A DNA stretch of 64,000 nucleotides from Streptomyces aureocirculatus (lineage in GTDB: Bacteria > Actinomycetota > Actinomycetes > Streptomycetales > Streptomycetaceae), in the NCBI RefSeq assembly GCF_000720475.1, contig NZ_JOAP01000008.1, positions 267,798-331,797 on the forward strand. The letters run 5' to 3'. Below, piece by piece: positions 16,324 to 24,711 of this stretch; positions within the stretch are counted from its first letter, which is position 1; every line of letters begins with the position of its first letter. The translations under genes and the position numbers were made by a program. The notes below the pieces were generated by a model that was not told the origin of the DNA, made no database searches, and worked only from the letters and a program-made list of their open reading frames with translations.

Positions 16324-17136
16324 ATGCCACGCGCCGCGCAGCCGACCAATCCGTCGACCGGGCCGTCGACCGGCCCGTCGGCCAGGCCGTCGAAATCCTC
16401 GCGCAAGGAAACAGCCCTCGACGCGATCGGCTCGGTGTGGACCCGGCCCCAGCGCCCGCGCCGGGACCAGCCCACGCTCAGCCGCGACCAGATCGTGGCC
16501 GAAGCCGTCGCCCTGCTCGACACGGACGGCATCGAGGCCCTGAGCATGCGCAAGCTCGGCACCCGACTGAACGCCGGCGCCACCTCGCTCTACACCCATG
16601 TGTCCAACAAGGACGAACTGATCGAGCTCGTCGTCGACGAGGTGTATGGCGAGATTCGAGTGCCGCGGCCCGAGTCCGGCACCGAGTGGCGTGCGGCCGC
16701 CGTGGAGTGCGGGAACAACGTGCGCGCCGCGATCCTGCGGCACCCCTGGATCGCCTCCGTCCTCGGCGAGGTCGGCATGGCCCACCTCGGGCCGAACATG
16801 ATGCGGCTCACCGAGGACACCCTTGAGCTCTTCGAGAGCGGCGGCTTCACCCCCTCGCGGGCGGAGGTCGCCCTCAAGACGATCTGGGCGTACGTCATCG
16901 GCACGGCCGCCACCGAGGCCGCGTGGCTGACCATGCTGGCCCGCAGCGGCCAGGAGGAGCAGGAGTGGGCGGAGCGGGTCGCCGCCATCTCCGAGCAGGC
17001 CATGGAGCCCTTCCCGCGGCTGCGGCAGTTGTACGCGGAGCAGGGCGCGGGCGCCGCGGACCAGACCCGCCGCAGCAACTTCGACGTGGGCCTCGACGTC
17101 ATCCTGGACGGCCTGGAGGCCCAGCGCGGCGCCTGA
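16324..17136 (+). CDS. TetR-family regulator with TetR_C-type ligand domain
   Basis: 270 residues. A low-complexity Ser/Pro/Thr N-terminal arm (STGPSTGPSARPSKSS) precedes the DNA-binding domain TLSRDQIVAEAVALLD then EALSMRKLGTRLNAGATSLY. The long C-terminal domain resembles the tetracycline-repressor class. It most likely controls the divergent DHA2 exporter. Confidence 0.9.
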   Translation: MPRAAQPTNPSTGPSTGPSARPSKSSRKETALDAIGSVWTRPQRPRRDQPTLSRDQIVAEAVALLDTDGIEALSMRKLGTRLNAGATSLYTHVSNKDELIELVVDEVYGEIRVPRPESGTEWRAAAVECGNNVRAAILRHPWIASVLGEVGMAHLGPNMMRLTEDTLELFESGGFTPSRAEVALKTIWAYVIGTAATEAAWLTMLARSGQEEQEWAERVAAISEQAMEPFPRLRQLYAEQGAGAADQTRRSNFDVGLDVILDGLEAQRGA

Positions 17137-17188
17137 GCCGCACCCCGTCCCTCCCCTGGACGTGCCGCCCTCCGGTCCCCCCTCCCGA

Positions 17189-17212
17189 GCGTCCGACCGG
17201 CCGGCCGGACGC
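17189..17212. terminator. GC-rich near-palindrome
   Basis: A 24-bp near-perfect palindrome (one mismatched pair) about 50 bp after the TetR stop and 55 bp before the next start. It is a plausible terminator for the regulator gene. Confidence 0.5.
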
Positions 17213-17267
17213 ACCCGAACGGCCCACCCCGTTCGCCGTGCCGCCCCGCCGGTCGGACGCTCGGTCC

Positions 17268-17753
17268 ATGGACTCCACACAGCACGGCCACCACAGCCGG
17301 CACGGCCAGCACGCCCAGCACGGACGCGGCGTCCGGGTCTCCGGCAGCACGGTGTTCGCCGGTGTCCTGATGCTGGTGAACGGCGTTCTGGGCATCCTGG
17401 CGGGCATCGCGGGCATCGCGAAGGACGACGTGTACGCCCGGCTCGGCGACTACGTCTACAAGTTCGACCTCACCACCTGGGGCTGGATCCACCTCGTGCT
17501 CGGCCTGCTCATCGCCGTGACCGGCCTGGGCATCCTCAAGGGCGCCGAGTGGGCGCGGGGCGCGGGCGTCGCGCTCGCCGCCCTCGGCATGGTCGCGCAG
17601 TTCATGTGGCTGCCGTACACCCCCCTGTGGGCCCTCATCTCGCTCGCGCTCGGCGCGTTCGTGATCTGGGCGCTGTGCACGGACCCGGGCGCGGCGGCCG
17701 ACAAGGGCCGGGGCACGTCGGACGGGACCTGGAACGCCGCGGGCAGGCCCTAG
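17268..17753 (+). CDS. DUF7144-type four-helix membrane protein
   Basis: 161 residues. The N-terminus is His/Gln-rich (HGHHSRHGQHAQHG), followed by four hydrophobic helices with STVFAGVLMLVNGVLGILAG, the loop YKFDLTTWGWIHLVLG and a last helix SLALGAFVIWALC. This arrangement is typical of DUF7144 membrane proteins of actinobacteria, function unknown. The His-rich arm could bind metal, which is speculation. Its stop overlaps the convergent LysR stop in CTAG. Confidence 0.78.
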   Translation: MDSTQHGHHSRHGQHAQHGRGVRVSGSTVFAGVLMLVNGVLGILAGIAGIAKDDVYARLGDYVYKFDLTTWGWIHLVLGLLIAVTGLGILKGAEWARGAGVALAALGMVAQFMWLPYTPLWALISLALGAFVIWALCTDPGAAADKGRGTSDGTWNAAGRP

Positions 17754-18658
17754 AACGCCGCGGGGCCGCCGTTGGCGGCCAGGACGTCCCGTACGGCACG
17801 GATGAATGCCTCCGTGCGGGGGTTGGTGCCGCCGGTGCGCCAGATCAGGCCTACGTCCGCCGTCGGCAGGTCGTGCACGGGGACGAAGGTGACGTCCGGG
17901 CGGGCGTAGTACGCCTCCACGGAGGCGATGACCGGGGACACGCCCTGGCCCGTGGCGATCAGGGTCATGAGTTCCTGGAACGTCGCCACGTCCTGCCCGC
18001 GCCGGATCTCGGCCCCGCTCGGCGTGCGCGGCGGCACGTGGAAGTCCCACCAGTACGCGGGCGCGCCACCGGCCACACCGAAGAACGTCTCGCCCGCGAG
18101 TTCCTCGAAGGACAGCGAGGCGCGCCCCGCGAAGCGGTGGCCGAGCGGCACCGCGAGGGCCCGGGACTCGTTGATGACGACCGGGCCCACCGTCAGATCG
18201 GGCTCCTGCACCGGCAGACAGGTGAAGAGGACGTCCACCTCACCCGCGCGCAGCGCGCCCAGCGGGTCCTGGAACTGCGTCTCGCGCATCCGCACCGCGC
18301 ACCCGGGGCACCGCTCCCGGAACAGCTTCAGGACTGGCTGGGTGAGCGAACCGGCCCCCGACCCGAGGAAGCCGACCACAAGCTCCCCCTCCACACCCCG
18401 CGCCACGTCCTTGGCGCGGGCTACGGCCGCCTCCATCCGGTCGTGCAGCGGTGCGAGGTCGTCGTACAACTGCCGTCCCAGGGGCGACATCCGCACCACC
18501 CGGCTGGTGCGCTCGAACAGCGGCGCGCCGATCTTCCGCTCCAGCTTCTTCACGGTCTGGCTCACCCGGGCCTGCGAGAGCAGCAGCCGCTCGGCCGTGC
18601 GGCCGAAGTGCAGCTCCTCGGCGAGGGTCAGAAAGGTCTGCAGTTCCTGTCGTTCCAT
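17750..18658 (-). CDS. LysR-family transcriptional regulator
   Basis: 302 residues. The N-terminal winged helix-turn-helix is ELQTFLTLAEELHFGRTAER then LSQARVSQTVKKLERKIGAP. A type-2 periplasmic-binding-like effector domain follows. A GGGGGAG ribosome site precedes the ATG at 18658. It is divergent from the secreted GDSL hydrolase gene and probably controls it, by analogy to other LysR pairs. Confidence 0.9.
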   Translation of the reverse strand: MERQELQTFLTLAEELHFGRTAERLLLSQARVSQTVKKLERKIGAPLFERTSRVVRMSPLGRQLYDDLAPLHDRMEAAVARAKDVARGVEGELVVGFLGSGAGSLTQPVLKLFRERCPGCAVRMRETQFQDPLGALRAGEVDVLFTCLPVQEPDLTVGPVVINESRALAVPLGHRFAGRASLSFEELAGETFFGVAGGAPAYWWDFHVPPRTPSGAEIRRGQDVATFQELMTLIATGQGVSPVIASVEAYYARPDVTFVPVHDLPTADVGLIWRTGGTNPRTEAFIRAVRDVLAANGGPAAF

Positions 18659-18754
18659 GGCGCGCTCCCCCTGTGACCTGCATCGATAAGCCCGAGCGTG
18701 GTGATCGTTTCACGGTTCGGCGTTGATGGGCCATCGCCGTGGGCGGATCTTTGA

Positions 18755-18808
18755 GTGGTCGGCACGGCAGCGTGCCGACCACCTCGGAGCCGGGGCGATC
18801 CCGGCTCC
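18755..18808 (+). promoter_or_regulatory. Two consecutive stem-loops in the leader of the GDSL hydrolase gene
   Basis: Hairpin 1 is a perfect 12-bp stem with a 4-base loop (18755-18766 with 18771-18782). Hairpin 2 is a perfect 9-bp stem with a 5-base loop (18786-18794 with 18800-18808). They end about 14 bases before the AGGAG site of the downstream gene, so they could stabilise or attenuate its message. Confidence 0.6.
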
Positions 18809-18835
18809 CTCACGGCCAACCTCCAGGAGTTCCCG

Positions 18836-20149
18836 ATGTTTTCGCGTACCCGAACGACCTCCGTCGCCGTCGCCCTCGCCGTCACCGCCGGTACCGCCGT
18901 CACCGTCGCCCAGGCCTCCGACAGCGGGGCCTCCCGTCACGCAACCGGCCACGAGGCCGCCGAGGGGGCCTGGACCGCGGCGTGGGCCGCGGCGCCGCAG
19001 CGCCCGAGCACCAACTTCAAGGCCAACTGGTCCGAAGCGGGCTTCGACGACCAGACCCTCCGGCAGGTCGTCCGGGTGACGGAAGGGGGTGACAGAGCCC
19101 GCATCCGTCTCTCCAACCGGTACGGGGCCTCACCGCTGCGCATCGCGAGCGCGACCGTCGCCCGCACCGCGGGCACCAAGGGCGCGGACGTCGAGCGGGG
19201 CTCGGTGCGGCGGCTCACCTTCGGCGGCGCGGGGTCCGCCACCGTCCCGGCGGGCGGGCAACTGGCGAGCGACGAAGCCGGCCTCGACCTCGGCCGGTTC
19301 GAGTCCGTGACCGTCACCCTGCACCTGGCGGGCACCACGGGCCCCGCCACGTTCCACGCCCAGTCGTTCGCCACCAGCTACCGGGCGCAGGGCGACCACA
19401 CCGCCGACACCGGCGCGCGGGCCTTCAAGGAGTCGACCGAGTCCTGGTACTACCTGTCCGGCGTGGACGTACGCGACTCGCGGACGGCGGGCGGTCGCGG
19501 CACCGTACCGCGGCGTACCGGGGTCGTCCTCTTCGGCGACTCCATCACCGACGGCTTCGCCTCCTCCACCGACACCAACCGCCGCTGGTCCGACGCCCTC
19601 GCCGAGCGCCTCGCGAAGTCCGGTACGCCGCGGCCCGTCCTGAACTCCGGCATCGGCGGCAACATGGTCCTCAACGACTCGGCCTGGTACGGCGACAAGG
19701 GCACGGGACGGTTCCGCAGGGACGCGCTCGACCTGCCGGGCGCGAAGACCGTCGTCGTCCTCGAAGGCGTCAACGACATCGGTTTCAGCGAGACCGACAA
19801 GCCCACCTACAAGCCCGCACCCGTCGTCAGCGCCGAGCAGCTCATCGCCGGGCACCGCGAGTTGATACGCGCCGCGCACGACAAGGGCCTGAAGGTCGTC
19901 GGGGCGACGCTGGTGCCGCTCGGCGGGTCCGACCACTACGGTGCGCGGGCCGCCGCCGTCAGCGACGCGTTCAACGCGTGGGTGCGGACTTCCGGCGAGT
20001 ACGACGCGTACGTCGACCTCGACCGGGCGCTCGCCGACCCGGCGGACCCGGAGCGGATCCGTCCCGCCTACGACAGCGGGGACCACCTGCACCCGAACGA
20101 CGCGGGGTACCGGGCCATGGCCCGGGCGGTCGACCTCGGAACCCTCTGA
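18836..20149 (+). CDS. Secreted SGNH/GDSL-family hydrolase
   Basis: 437 residues. A signal peptide (SVAVALAVTAGTAVTVAQA) is followed by a beta-rich N-terminal domain and an SGNH domain. Catalytic blocks are FGDSITDGF (Ser nucleophile), GIGGNMV (oxyanion Gly/Asn), EGVNDIG (block III Asn) and DHLHPND (Asp-His). This two-domain form is common among secreted Streptomyces esterases and rhamnogalacturonan-acetylesterase-like proteins. ATG 18836 follows CCAGGAG. The divergent LysR gene is its likely regulator. Confidence 0.9.
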   Translation: MFSRTRTTSVAVALAVTAGTAVTVAQASDSGASRHATGHEAAEGAWTAAWAAAPQRPSTNFKANWSEAGFDDQTLRQVVRVTEGGDRARIRLSNRYGASPLRIASATVARTAGTKGADVERGSVRRLTFGGAGSATVPAGGQLASDEAGLDLGRFESVTVTLHLAGTTGPATFHAQSFATSYRAQGDHTADTGARAFKESTESWYYLSGVDVRDSRTAGGRGTVPRRTGVVLFGDSITDGFASSTDTNRRWSDALAERLAKSGTPRPVLNSGIGGNMVLNDSAWYGDKGTGRFRRDALDLPGAKTVVVLEGVNDIGFSETDKPTYKPAPVVSAEQLIAGHRELIRAAHDKGLKVVGATLVPLGGSDHYGARAAAVSDAFNAWVRTSGEYDAYVDLDRALADPADPERIRPAYDSGDHLHPNDAGYRAMARAVDLGTL

Positions 20150-20176
20150 GGCACGCGCACCGCAGGGGCCAAGCCG

Positions 20177-20602
20177 TCACTCCCGTGTGTAGTACCGGTA
20201 GAACGCCGTCGCGAAGACAACCGCGGCGACCAAGGCCGCCACCACAGCCGTCCGCAGGACACCCGCGTCCGTGAGGCTGTACAGGAAGCCGAAGGACACC
20301 CCCGCGAAGAGCGCCCAGGCCGCGCCGCGCAGCTCGCGGGGGAGCGCGGGGGCGACGGCACGCAGCGCGACGTACAGTCCGGCGAAGACGAGGCCGGACA
20401 GCACCCCGAGAAGGACGTTGCCGCCGGTGATCGGACCACCGTCGCGGTGGTTGGCGGCGGCCCAGACGCCGTACACGACGGCGAGGAGGGCGGGCACCGC
20501 CCAGGTGGCCGAGAGTGTTCCAAGTCCCCCGTGCGCGCCGTGCCCGGTGTGCGCGGTGCGCGCGCCGTGCCCGGTGTGCCCGGTGTGTGCGGTGTGAGCC
20601 AT
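20177..20602 (-). CDS. Four-helix membrane protein with His/Gly/Thr-rich N-terminus
   Basis: 141 residues. The first ~27 residues are repeats of the type [20 protein letters not shown], encoded by 9-bp-like repeats. Four hydrophobic helices follow ([70 protein letters not shown]). GAGAGGAG precedes ATG 20602. I do not recognise the family. The His repeat might bind metal. Confidence 0.72.
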   Translation of the reverse strand: MAHTAHTGHTGHGARTAHTGHGAHGGLGTLSATWAVPALLAVVYGVWAAANHRDGGPITGGNVLLGVLSGLVFAGLYVALRAVAPALPRELRGAAWALFAGVSFGFLYSLTDAGVLRTAVVAALVAAVVFATAFYRYYTRE

Positions 20603-20809
20603 GACGCGGCTCCTCTCTGCTCACGCCCAGTGGCGTCCTGTTCCCCAGCTCAAGGAAACACCCGTTCGACCCCGCGCTCCACCGGAGCGCGTGCCACGCT
20701 GGACAGCAGCGACCCGCCGCCGGGCCCCGCAGCGATGAGTTTCCGCCGCCGGACCGGTCTTCCCTCACGACGGACAGCCGACGAACCGCACAGCGGAGGG
20801 CACAGGGAC

Positions 20810-21886
20810 ATGAGCGACAAGCACCCACACCGGGGCCCGGGGTCCGGAGGTCCGGCCATCGAGACCGCGGGCCTGGTCAAGACGTTCGGCGACAACCGCG
20901 CGGTCGACGGCGTCGACCTGACCGTCCCCGCGGGCACGGTCTACGGGGTCCTCGGGCCGAACGGCGCGGGCAAGACGACGACCGTGAAGATGCTGGCCAC
21001 GCTGTTGCGACCGGACGGCGGTGAGGCGCATGTCTTCGGCCACGACGTGGTCCGCGAGGCCGACACGGTCCGCGGCCTCGTCAGCCTCACCGGGCAGTAC
21101 GCCTCGGTGGACGAGGACCTCACCGGCACCGAGAACCTGGTGCTCCTCGCCCGCCTCACAGGACACGGCAAGAAGGCCGCGTACGCCCGCGCCGAACAGC
21201 TCCTTGACGCCTTCGGGCTCGGGGACGCCGCGGCCCGGCAGGTGAAGCACTACTCCGGCGGCATGCGGCGCCGCATCGACATCGCCGCCTCCATCCTCAA
21301 CACCCCCGACCTGCTGTTCCTCGACGAGCCGACGACCGGCCTGGACCCGCGCAGCCGCAACCAGGTGTGGGACATCGTCCGCGCCGTCGTCGGCCACGGC
21401 ACCACGGTGCTCCTGACCACGCAGTATCTGGACGAGGCCGACCAGCTCGCGTCCCGTATCGCCGTCATCGACAAGGGCCGGGTCATCGCCGAGGGCACCA
21501 AGGGCGAGCTGAAGGCGTCCGTCGGCGCCGGGTCCGTGCACGTCAGGCTGCGCGACGCCGAGCAGCGCCCCCGGGCCGAGGAGGTGCTGCGGCTCGCGCT
21601 CGACGGCGCCACGATCCAGTTGGAGGCCGACCCGGTCGCGCTCACCGCCCGCGTGGGCGAGGGCTCCGCCAACGGCATCGGTGCCGCCGAGCAGGCAGCG
21701 CGCGCCCTCGCCGAACTGGCCCGCACCGGCATCACCGTCGACAACTTCTCCCTGGGCCAGCCCAGCCTCGACGAGGTGTTCCTCGCGCTCACCGGCCACC
21801 CGAGCGAGCACGAACCCCCGGGCGGGGGCGCCCCCCGCAAGGACATCGACGTCAACGACCGCGAGGAAGCCGAGGTGACCCGATGA
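20810..21886 (+). CDS. DrrA-type ABC transporter ATP-binding protein
   Basis: 358 residues, one ABC domain. Walker A is [10 protein letters not shown], the Q-loop is in [15 protein letters not shown], the signature is YSGGMRRR, and Walker B is [16 protein letters not shown]. The C-terminal extension with [17 protein letters not shown] is characteristic of the daunorubicin-resistance DrrA subfamily. It energises the partner permease for export of lipids or drugs. The permease start overlaps its stop (ATGA). Confidence 0.92.
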   Translation: MSDKHPHRGPGSGGPAIETAGLVKTFGDNRAVDGVDLTVPAGTVYGVLGPNGAGKTTTVKMLATLLRPDGGEAHVFGHDVVREADTVRGLVSLTGQYASVDEDLTGTENLVLLARLTGHGKKAAYARAEQLLDAFGLGDAAARQVKHYSGGMRRRIDIAASILNTPDLLFLDEPTTGLDPRSRNQVWDIVRAVVGHGTTVLLTTQYLDEADQLASRIAVIDKGRVIAEGTKGELKASVGAGSVHVRLRDAEQRPRAEEVLRLALDGATIQLEADPVALTARVGEGSANGIGAAEQAARALAELARTGITVDNFSLGQPSLDEVFLALTGHPSEHEPPGGGAPRKDIDVNDREEAEVTR

Positions 21887-22737
21887 CCACCACGCGTACC
21901 GCGACCACCACCGAGGCCCAGGACCTCGCCCCCGTCCGCCCGGAGTCCCTCGCCGAACTGCTCATCGCCAAGGAACGCCCGCCGCGCCCCAGCGCCCTGT
22001 CCGCGTCCCTGACCTTCGGCTGGCGCGCCATCCTGAAGATCAAGCACGTGCCGGAGCAGCTCTTCGACGTCACGGCGTTCCCGATCATGATGGTGCTGAT
22101 GTACACGTACCTGTTCGGAGGCGCCCTCGCCGGTTCCCCGCGCGAGTACATCCAGTACCTGCTGCCCGGCATCCTGGTGATGTCCGTCGTCATGATCACG
22201 ATGTACACGGGTGTCTCGGTGAACACCGACATCGAGAAGGGCGTCTTCGACCGTTTCCGCTCGCTGCCGATCTGGCGGCCCTCGACGCTCGTCGGCTATC
22301 TCCTCGGCGACGCCCTGCGGTACGCCATGGCGTCCGCGGTGATGCTGACCGTCGGCATCATCCTGGGCTTCCGCCCGGACAGCGCGCTCGGTGTGCTCGC
22401 CGGGGTGCTGCTCCTGCTCGTGTTCTCGTTCGCCTTCTCCTGGGTGTGGACGATGTTCGGGCTGCTCCTGCGTACGGAGAAGTCCGTGATGGGCGTCAGC
22501 ATGATGGTGCTGTTCCCGCTGACGTTCCTCAGCGACATCTTCGTGAAGCCGGAGACGATGCCGGGCTGGCTCCAGGCCTTCGTCAACAACAACCCCGTCA
22601 CGCATGTCGCCTCGGGGGTGCGCGGTCTGATGGACGGTGACTGGCCGGCCGCCGACATCGCCTGGAGCCTCGGCTGGGCGGGCCTGCTCGTCGCGGTCTT
22701 CGGTCCCGTGACGATGCGCCTCTACAACCGCAAGTAG
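21883..22737 (+). CDS. DrrB-type ABC-2 transporter permease
   Basis: 284 residues with six predicted membrane helices. Segments such as [48 protein letters not shown] and [14 protein letters not shown] are conserved in DrrB/ABC-2 permeases. ATG 21883 overlaps the ATPase stop codon, so the pair is coupled and forms an exporter. Substrate is unknown. A GC-rich hairpin follows at 22799. Confidence 0.92.
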   Translation: MTTTRTATTTEAQDLAPVRPESLAELLIAKERPPRPSALSASLTFGWRAILKIKHVPEQLFDVTAFPIMMVLMYTYLFGGALAGSPREYIQYLLPGILVMSVVMITMYTGVSVNTDIEKGVFDRFRSLPIWRPSTLVGYLLGDALRYAMASAVMLTVGIILGFRPDSALGVLAGVLLLLVFSFAFSWVWTMFGLLLRTEKSVMGVSMMVLFPLTFLSDIFVKPETMPGWLQAFVNNNPVTHVASGVRGLMDGDWPAADIAWSLGWAGLLVAVFGPVTMRLYNRK

Positions 22738-22798
22738 CCCGTACGCGGCGCGCGGGCGGCGTCCCACGAAGGCGGGCATTCCTGCCCCCATATGCAGT

Positions 22799-22829
22799 GA
22801 CCCCGGTCGCGCGGTCCGCGGCCGGGGTC
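22799..22829 (+). terminator. Hairpin after the ABC operon
   Basis: GACCCCGG (22799-22806) pairs perfectly with CCGGGGTC (22822-22829) around a 15-base loop. It lies about 60 bp after the permease stop and just before the next gene's ribosome site. Confidence 0.6.
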
Positions 22830-22842
22830 TTGCCTGGGGGGC

Positions 22843-24660
22843 GTGCCCCGACGTCCACGCGCCGCCCTGTCCGCCGTACTGCTGGTCCTCGCCTGCCTGC
22901 TCGTACCGCTCGGCACGGTCTCGACCTGGGCGAAGTACGAGATCGAGGACGCGAGCGCGTACGTGGCCACGATGGCGCCGCTCGCCTCCGACCCCGCGGT
23001 GCGTGCCGCCGTCAGCGACGCCGTCACCGAGTCCGCGATGAACGAGATCGACGCGGGTCCGCTGCAGTCGGTCGTCACGTCCTTCGTCCGGGACGCGGTG
23101 CACTCCTTCACCGAGACCGGCGCCTTCCAGGCCGCGTGGAACGCCGCCAACCGGGCCGCCCACGACGCCGTGCAGGCCGCGCTCACCCATGACGCCGAGG
23201 GCGCCGTCACCATCGACCTCGCGCCCATCACCCAGCAGGTCAAGCGCCAGCTCACCGAAGAGGGCACGCCCTTCGCGAACCGCATCCCGGTGCGGCACAC
23301 CGAGGTCACCGTCATGAAGGCCCAGGATCTCAGCGACTTCCGTAAGGGGTTCCGCATGCTCCAGGTCGCGGGTCTCTGGCTGCCCGTCGCCGCCGTGCTG
23401 CTCGCCGCGGGCGGCATCCTCCTCGCGGTGCGCCGCCGCCGCGCGGTGGTCGCGACCGCCCTCGGCGCGGCCGCGGGGGCGGGCGCGCTCGCCGTCGCCG
23501 TAGCCGTGGGCCGCGGGCTCACCCTCGACGACCTGCCCCCGGACGTGTCCCGTGACGCGGCGGGCGCCGTGTACGACGCACTGACCGACACCCTGCGGAC
23601 CGCGTCCTGGGTGATCGTCGCCGTGGGCCTCACGGTGGCACTCGGCACGTGGCTGATCCGACACCCCCGGGGCGGGGCGCCCCGGGGGCCTCGGATGTCC
23701 CGCCTGACAGGACTGTTCCGGCGAGCCGGATGGCGTACGGGGCCGGGGCGGGCGTCGTCCGGGGGGCCTGGGGGGACGACGGCCCGTACGGGCGGGATGG
23801 CTCGTATGGCCTGTGCTGCCCGCGCTGCCTGTGCTGCCCGTGCTGCCCGTGCTGCCCGTGCTGCCCGTGCTGCCCGTGGCGACTGTGCGGCCGGAGCTGC
23901 CGGTGCCGCCCGCGCCGACCGTGTGACCGGTGCCGATGGTGTGACCGGTGCGGCCGGTGCAGCCGGTGCTACCGGTGTGGCCGGTGTGGCCGGTGCCGAC
24001 TGTGCCGACTGTGCCGCCGGTGCTACCGGTGTGGCCGGTGCCGACTGTGCCACCGGTGTGGCCGGAGCCGCCGGTGTGATCGGTGCTACCGGTTTGACCG
24101 ATGCGGCCGGAGCGGCCGGAGCGGCCGGAGCCGACTGTGCCACCGGTTTGACCGGTGTAGCCGGTGCGGCCGGTGCGGCCGGTGCCGACTGTGCCACCGG
24201 TGTGGCCGATGTGGCCGGAGCCGCCGGTGCCACCGGTGCCACCCGTGCCACCGGTGTGTCCAGTGTGGCCGGTGTGTCCGGTGCTACCGGTGTGGCCGGT
24301 GCCAACTGTGCCGCCGGTGCGGCCGGAGCCGCCGGTGTCATTGGTGTGACCGGAGCCGCCGGTGTGATCGGAGCTACCGGTTTGACCGATGCGGCCGGTG
24401 CGGCCGGTGCCGCCGGTGCGGCCGGTGCCGCCGGTGTGGCCGGTGTGGCCGCCGGTGTGGCCGGTGCCACCGGTGGTGCCGGTGCCGACTGTGCGGCCCG
24501 TGTGGACGGAGCTGCGGTTGCTGCCGGTGCTGCCGCAGTTGGTGCGAGCGCCGCCGTCGGCGACGGTGATGGGGACGCCCCGCGCCCCGGCCGGACGCGG
24601 TGCGCCCCCGCCCCCGTTCCCGCCTTCGGCAACCCGCCCGCCGTCCGTTCGCGTCCCTGA
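22843..24660 (+). CDS. Four-TM membrane protein with a long Gly-X-X repeat tail
   Basis: 605 residues from GTG 22843 (GGGGGG just upstream). Residues ~8-26 form a membrane helix. A helical extracytoplasmic domain follows (DPAVRAAVSDAVTESAM, APITQQVKRQL), then three helices at ~175-196, 201-223 and 254-272. This part looks like an actinobacterial conserved membrane protein. After about residue 310 the sequence becomes low complexity: residues ~323-568 are mostly Gly-X-X triplets such as GATGVAGADCATGVAG, with scattered cysteines. The tail is encoded by a 9-bp minisatellite and contains almost no proline. Whether the tail is translated is uncertain; the first ~300 residues are the firm part. 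Confidence 0.75.
   Translation: MPRRPRAALSAVLLVLACLLVPLGTVSTWAKYEIEDASAYVATMAPLASDPAVRAAVSDAVTESAMNEIDAGPLQSVVTSFVRDAVHSFTETGAFQAAWNAANRAAHDAVQAALTHDAEGAVTIDLAPITQQVKRQLTEEGTPFANRIPVRHTEVTVMKAQDLSDFRKGFRMLQVAGLWLPVAAVLLAAGGILLAVRRRRAVVATALGAAAGAGALAVAVAVGRGLTLDDLPPDVSRDAAGAVYDALTDTLRTASWVIVAVGLTVALGTWLIRHPRGGAPRGPRMSRLTGLFRRAGWRTGPGRASSGGPGGTTARTGGMARMACAARAACAARAARAARAARAARGDCAAGAAGAARADRVTGADGVTGAAGAAGATGVAGVAGADCADCAAGATGVAGADCATGVAGAAGVIGATGLTDAAGAAGAAGADCATGLTGVAGAAGAAGADCATGVADVAGAAGATGATRATGVSSVAGVSGATGVAGANCAAGAAGAAGVIGVTGAAGVIGATGLTDAAGAAGAAGAAGAAGVAGVAAGVAGATGGAGADCAARVDGAAVAAGAAAVGASAAVGDGDGDAPRPGRTRCAPAPVPAFGNPPAVRSRP
23811..24545. repeat. 9-bp minisatellite, about 735 bp
   Basis: Tandem degenerate 9-mers. 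The first part is GTGCTGCCC-type units (23811-23875), and the main part is GGTGnnGCC/GGTGnnACC-type units. Period is three codons. The tract is nearly stop-free in five or six frames. A 50-bp stretch starting at 24061 recurs near 24350 with a single base change, showing segmental duplication inside the array. Confidence 0.92.
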
Positions 24661-24662
24661 GG

Positions 24663-24686
24663 GAGGATCTGCGCGCGCAGATCCTC
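24663..24686. terminator. Perfect 24-bp palindrome after the repeat gene
   Basis: A perfect palindrome starting GAGGATCTGCGC lies two bases after the stop codon at 24660. As RNA it would form a ~10-bp stem, suitable as a terminator or mRNA 3' stabiliser. Confidence 0.65.
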
Positions 24687-24711
24687 TCCGCGCGAGACGA
24701 AAGGGCGCCCC

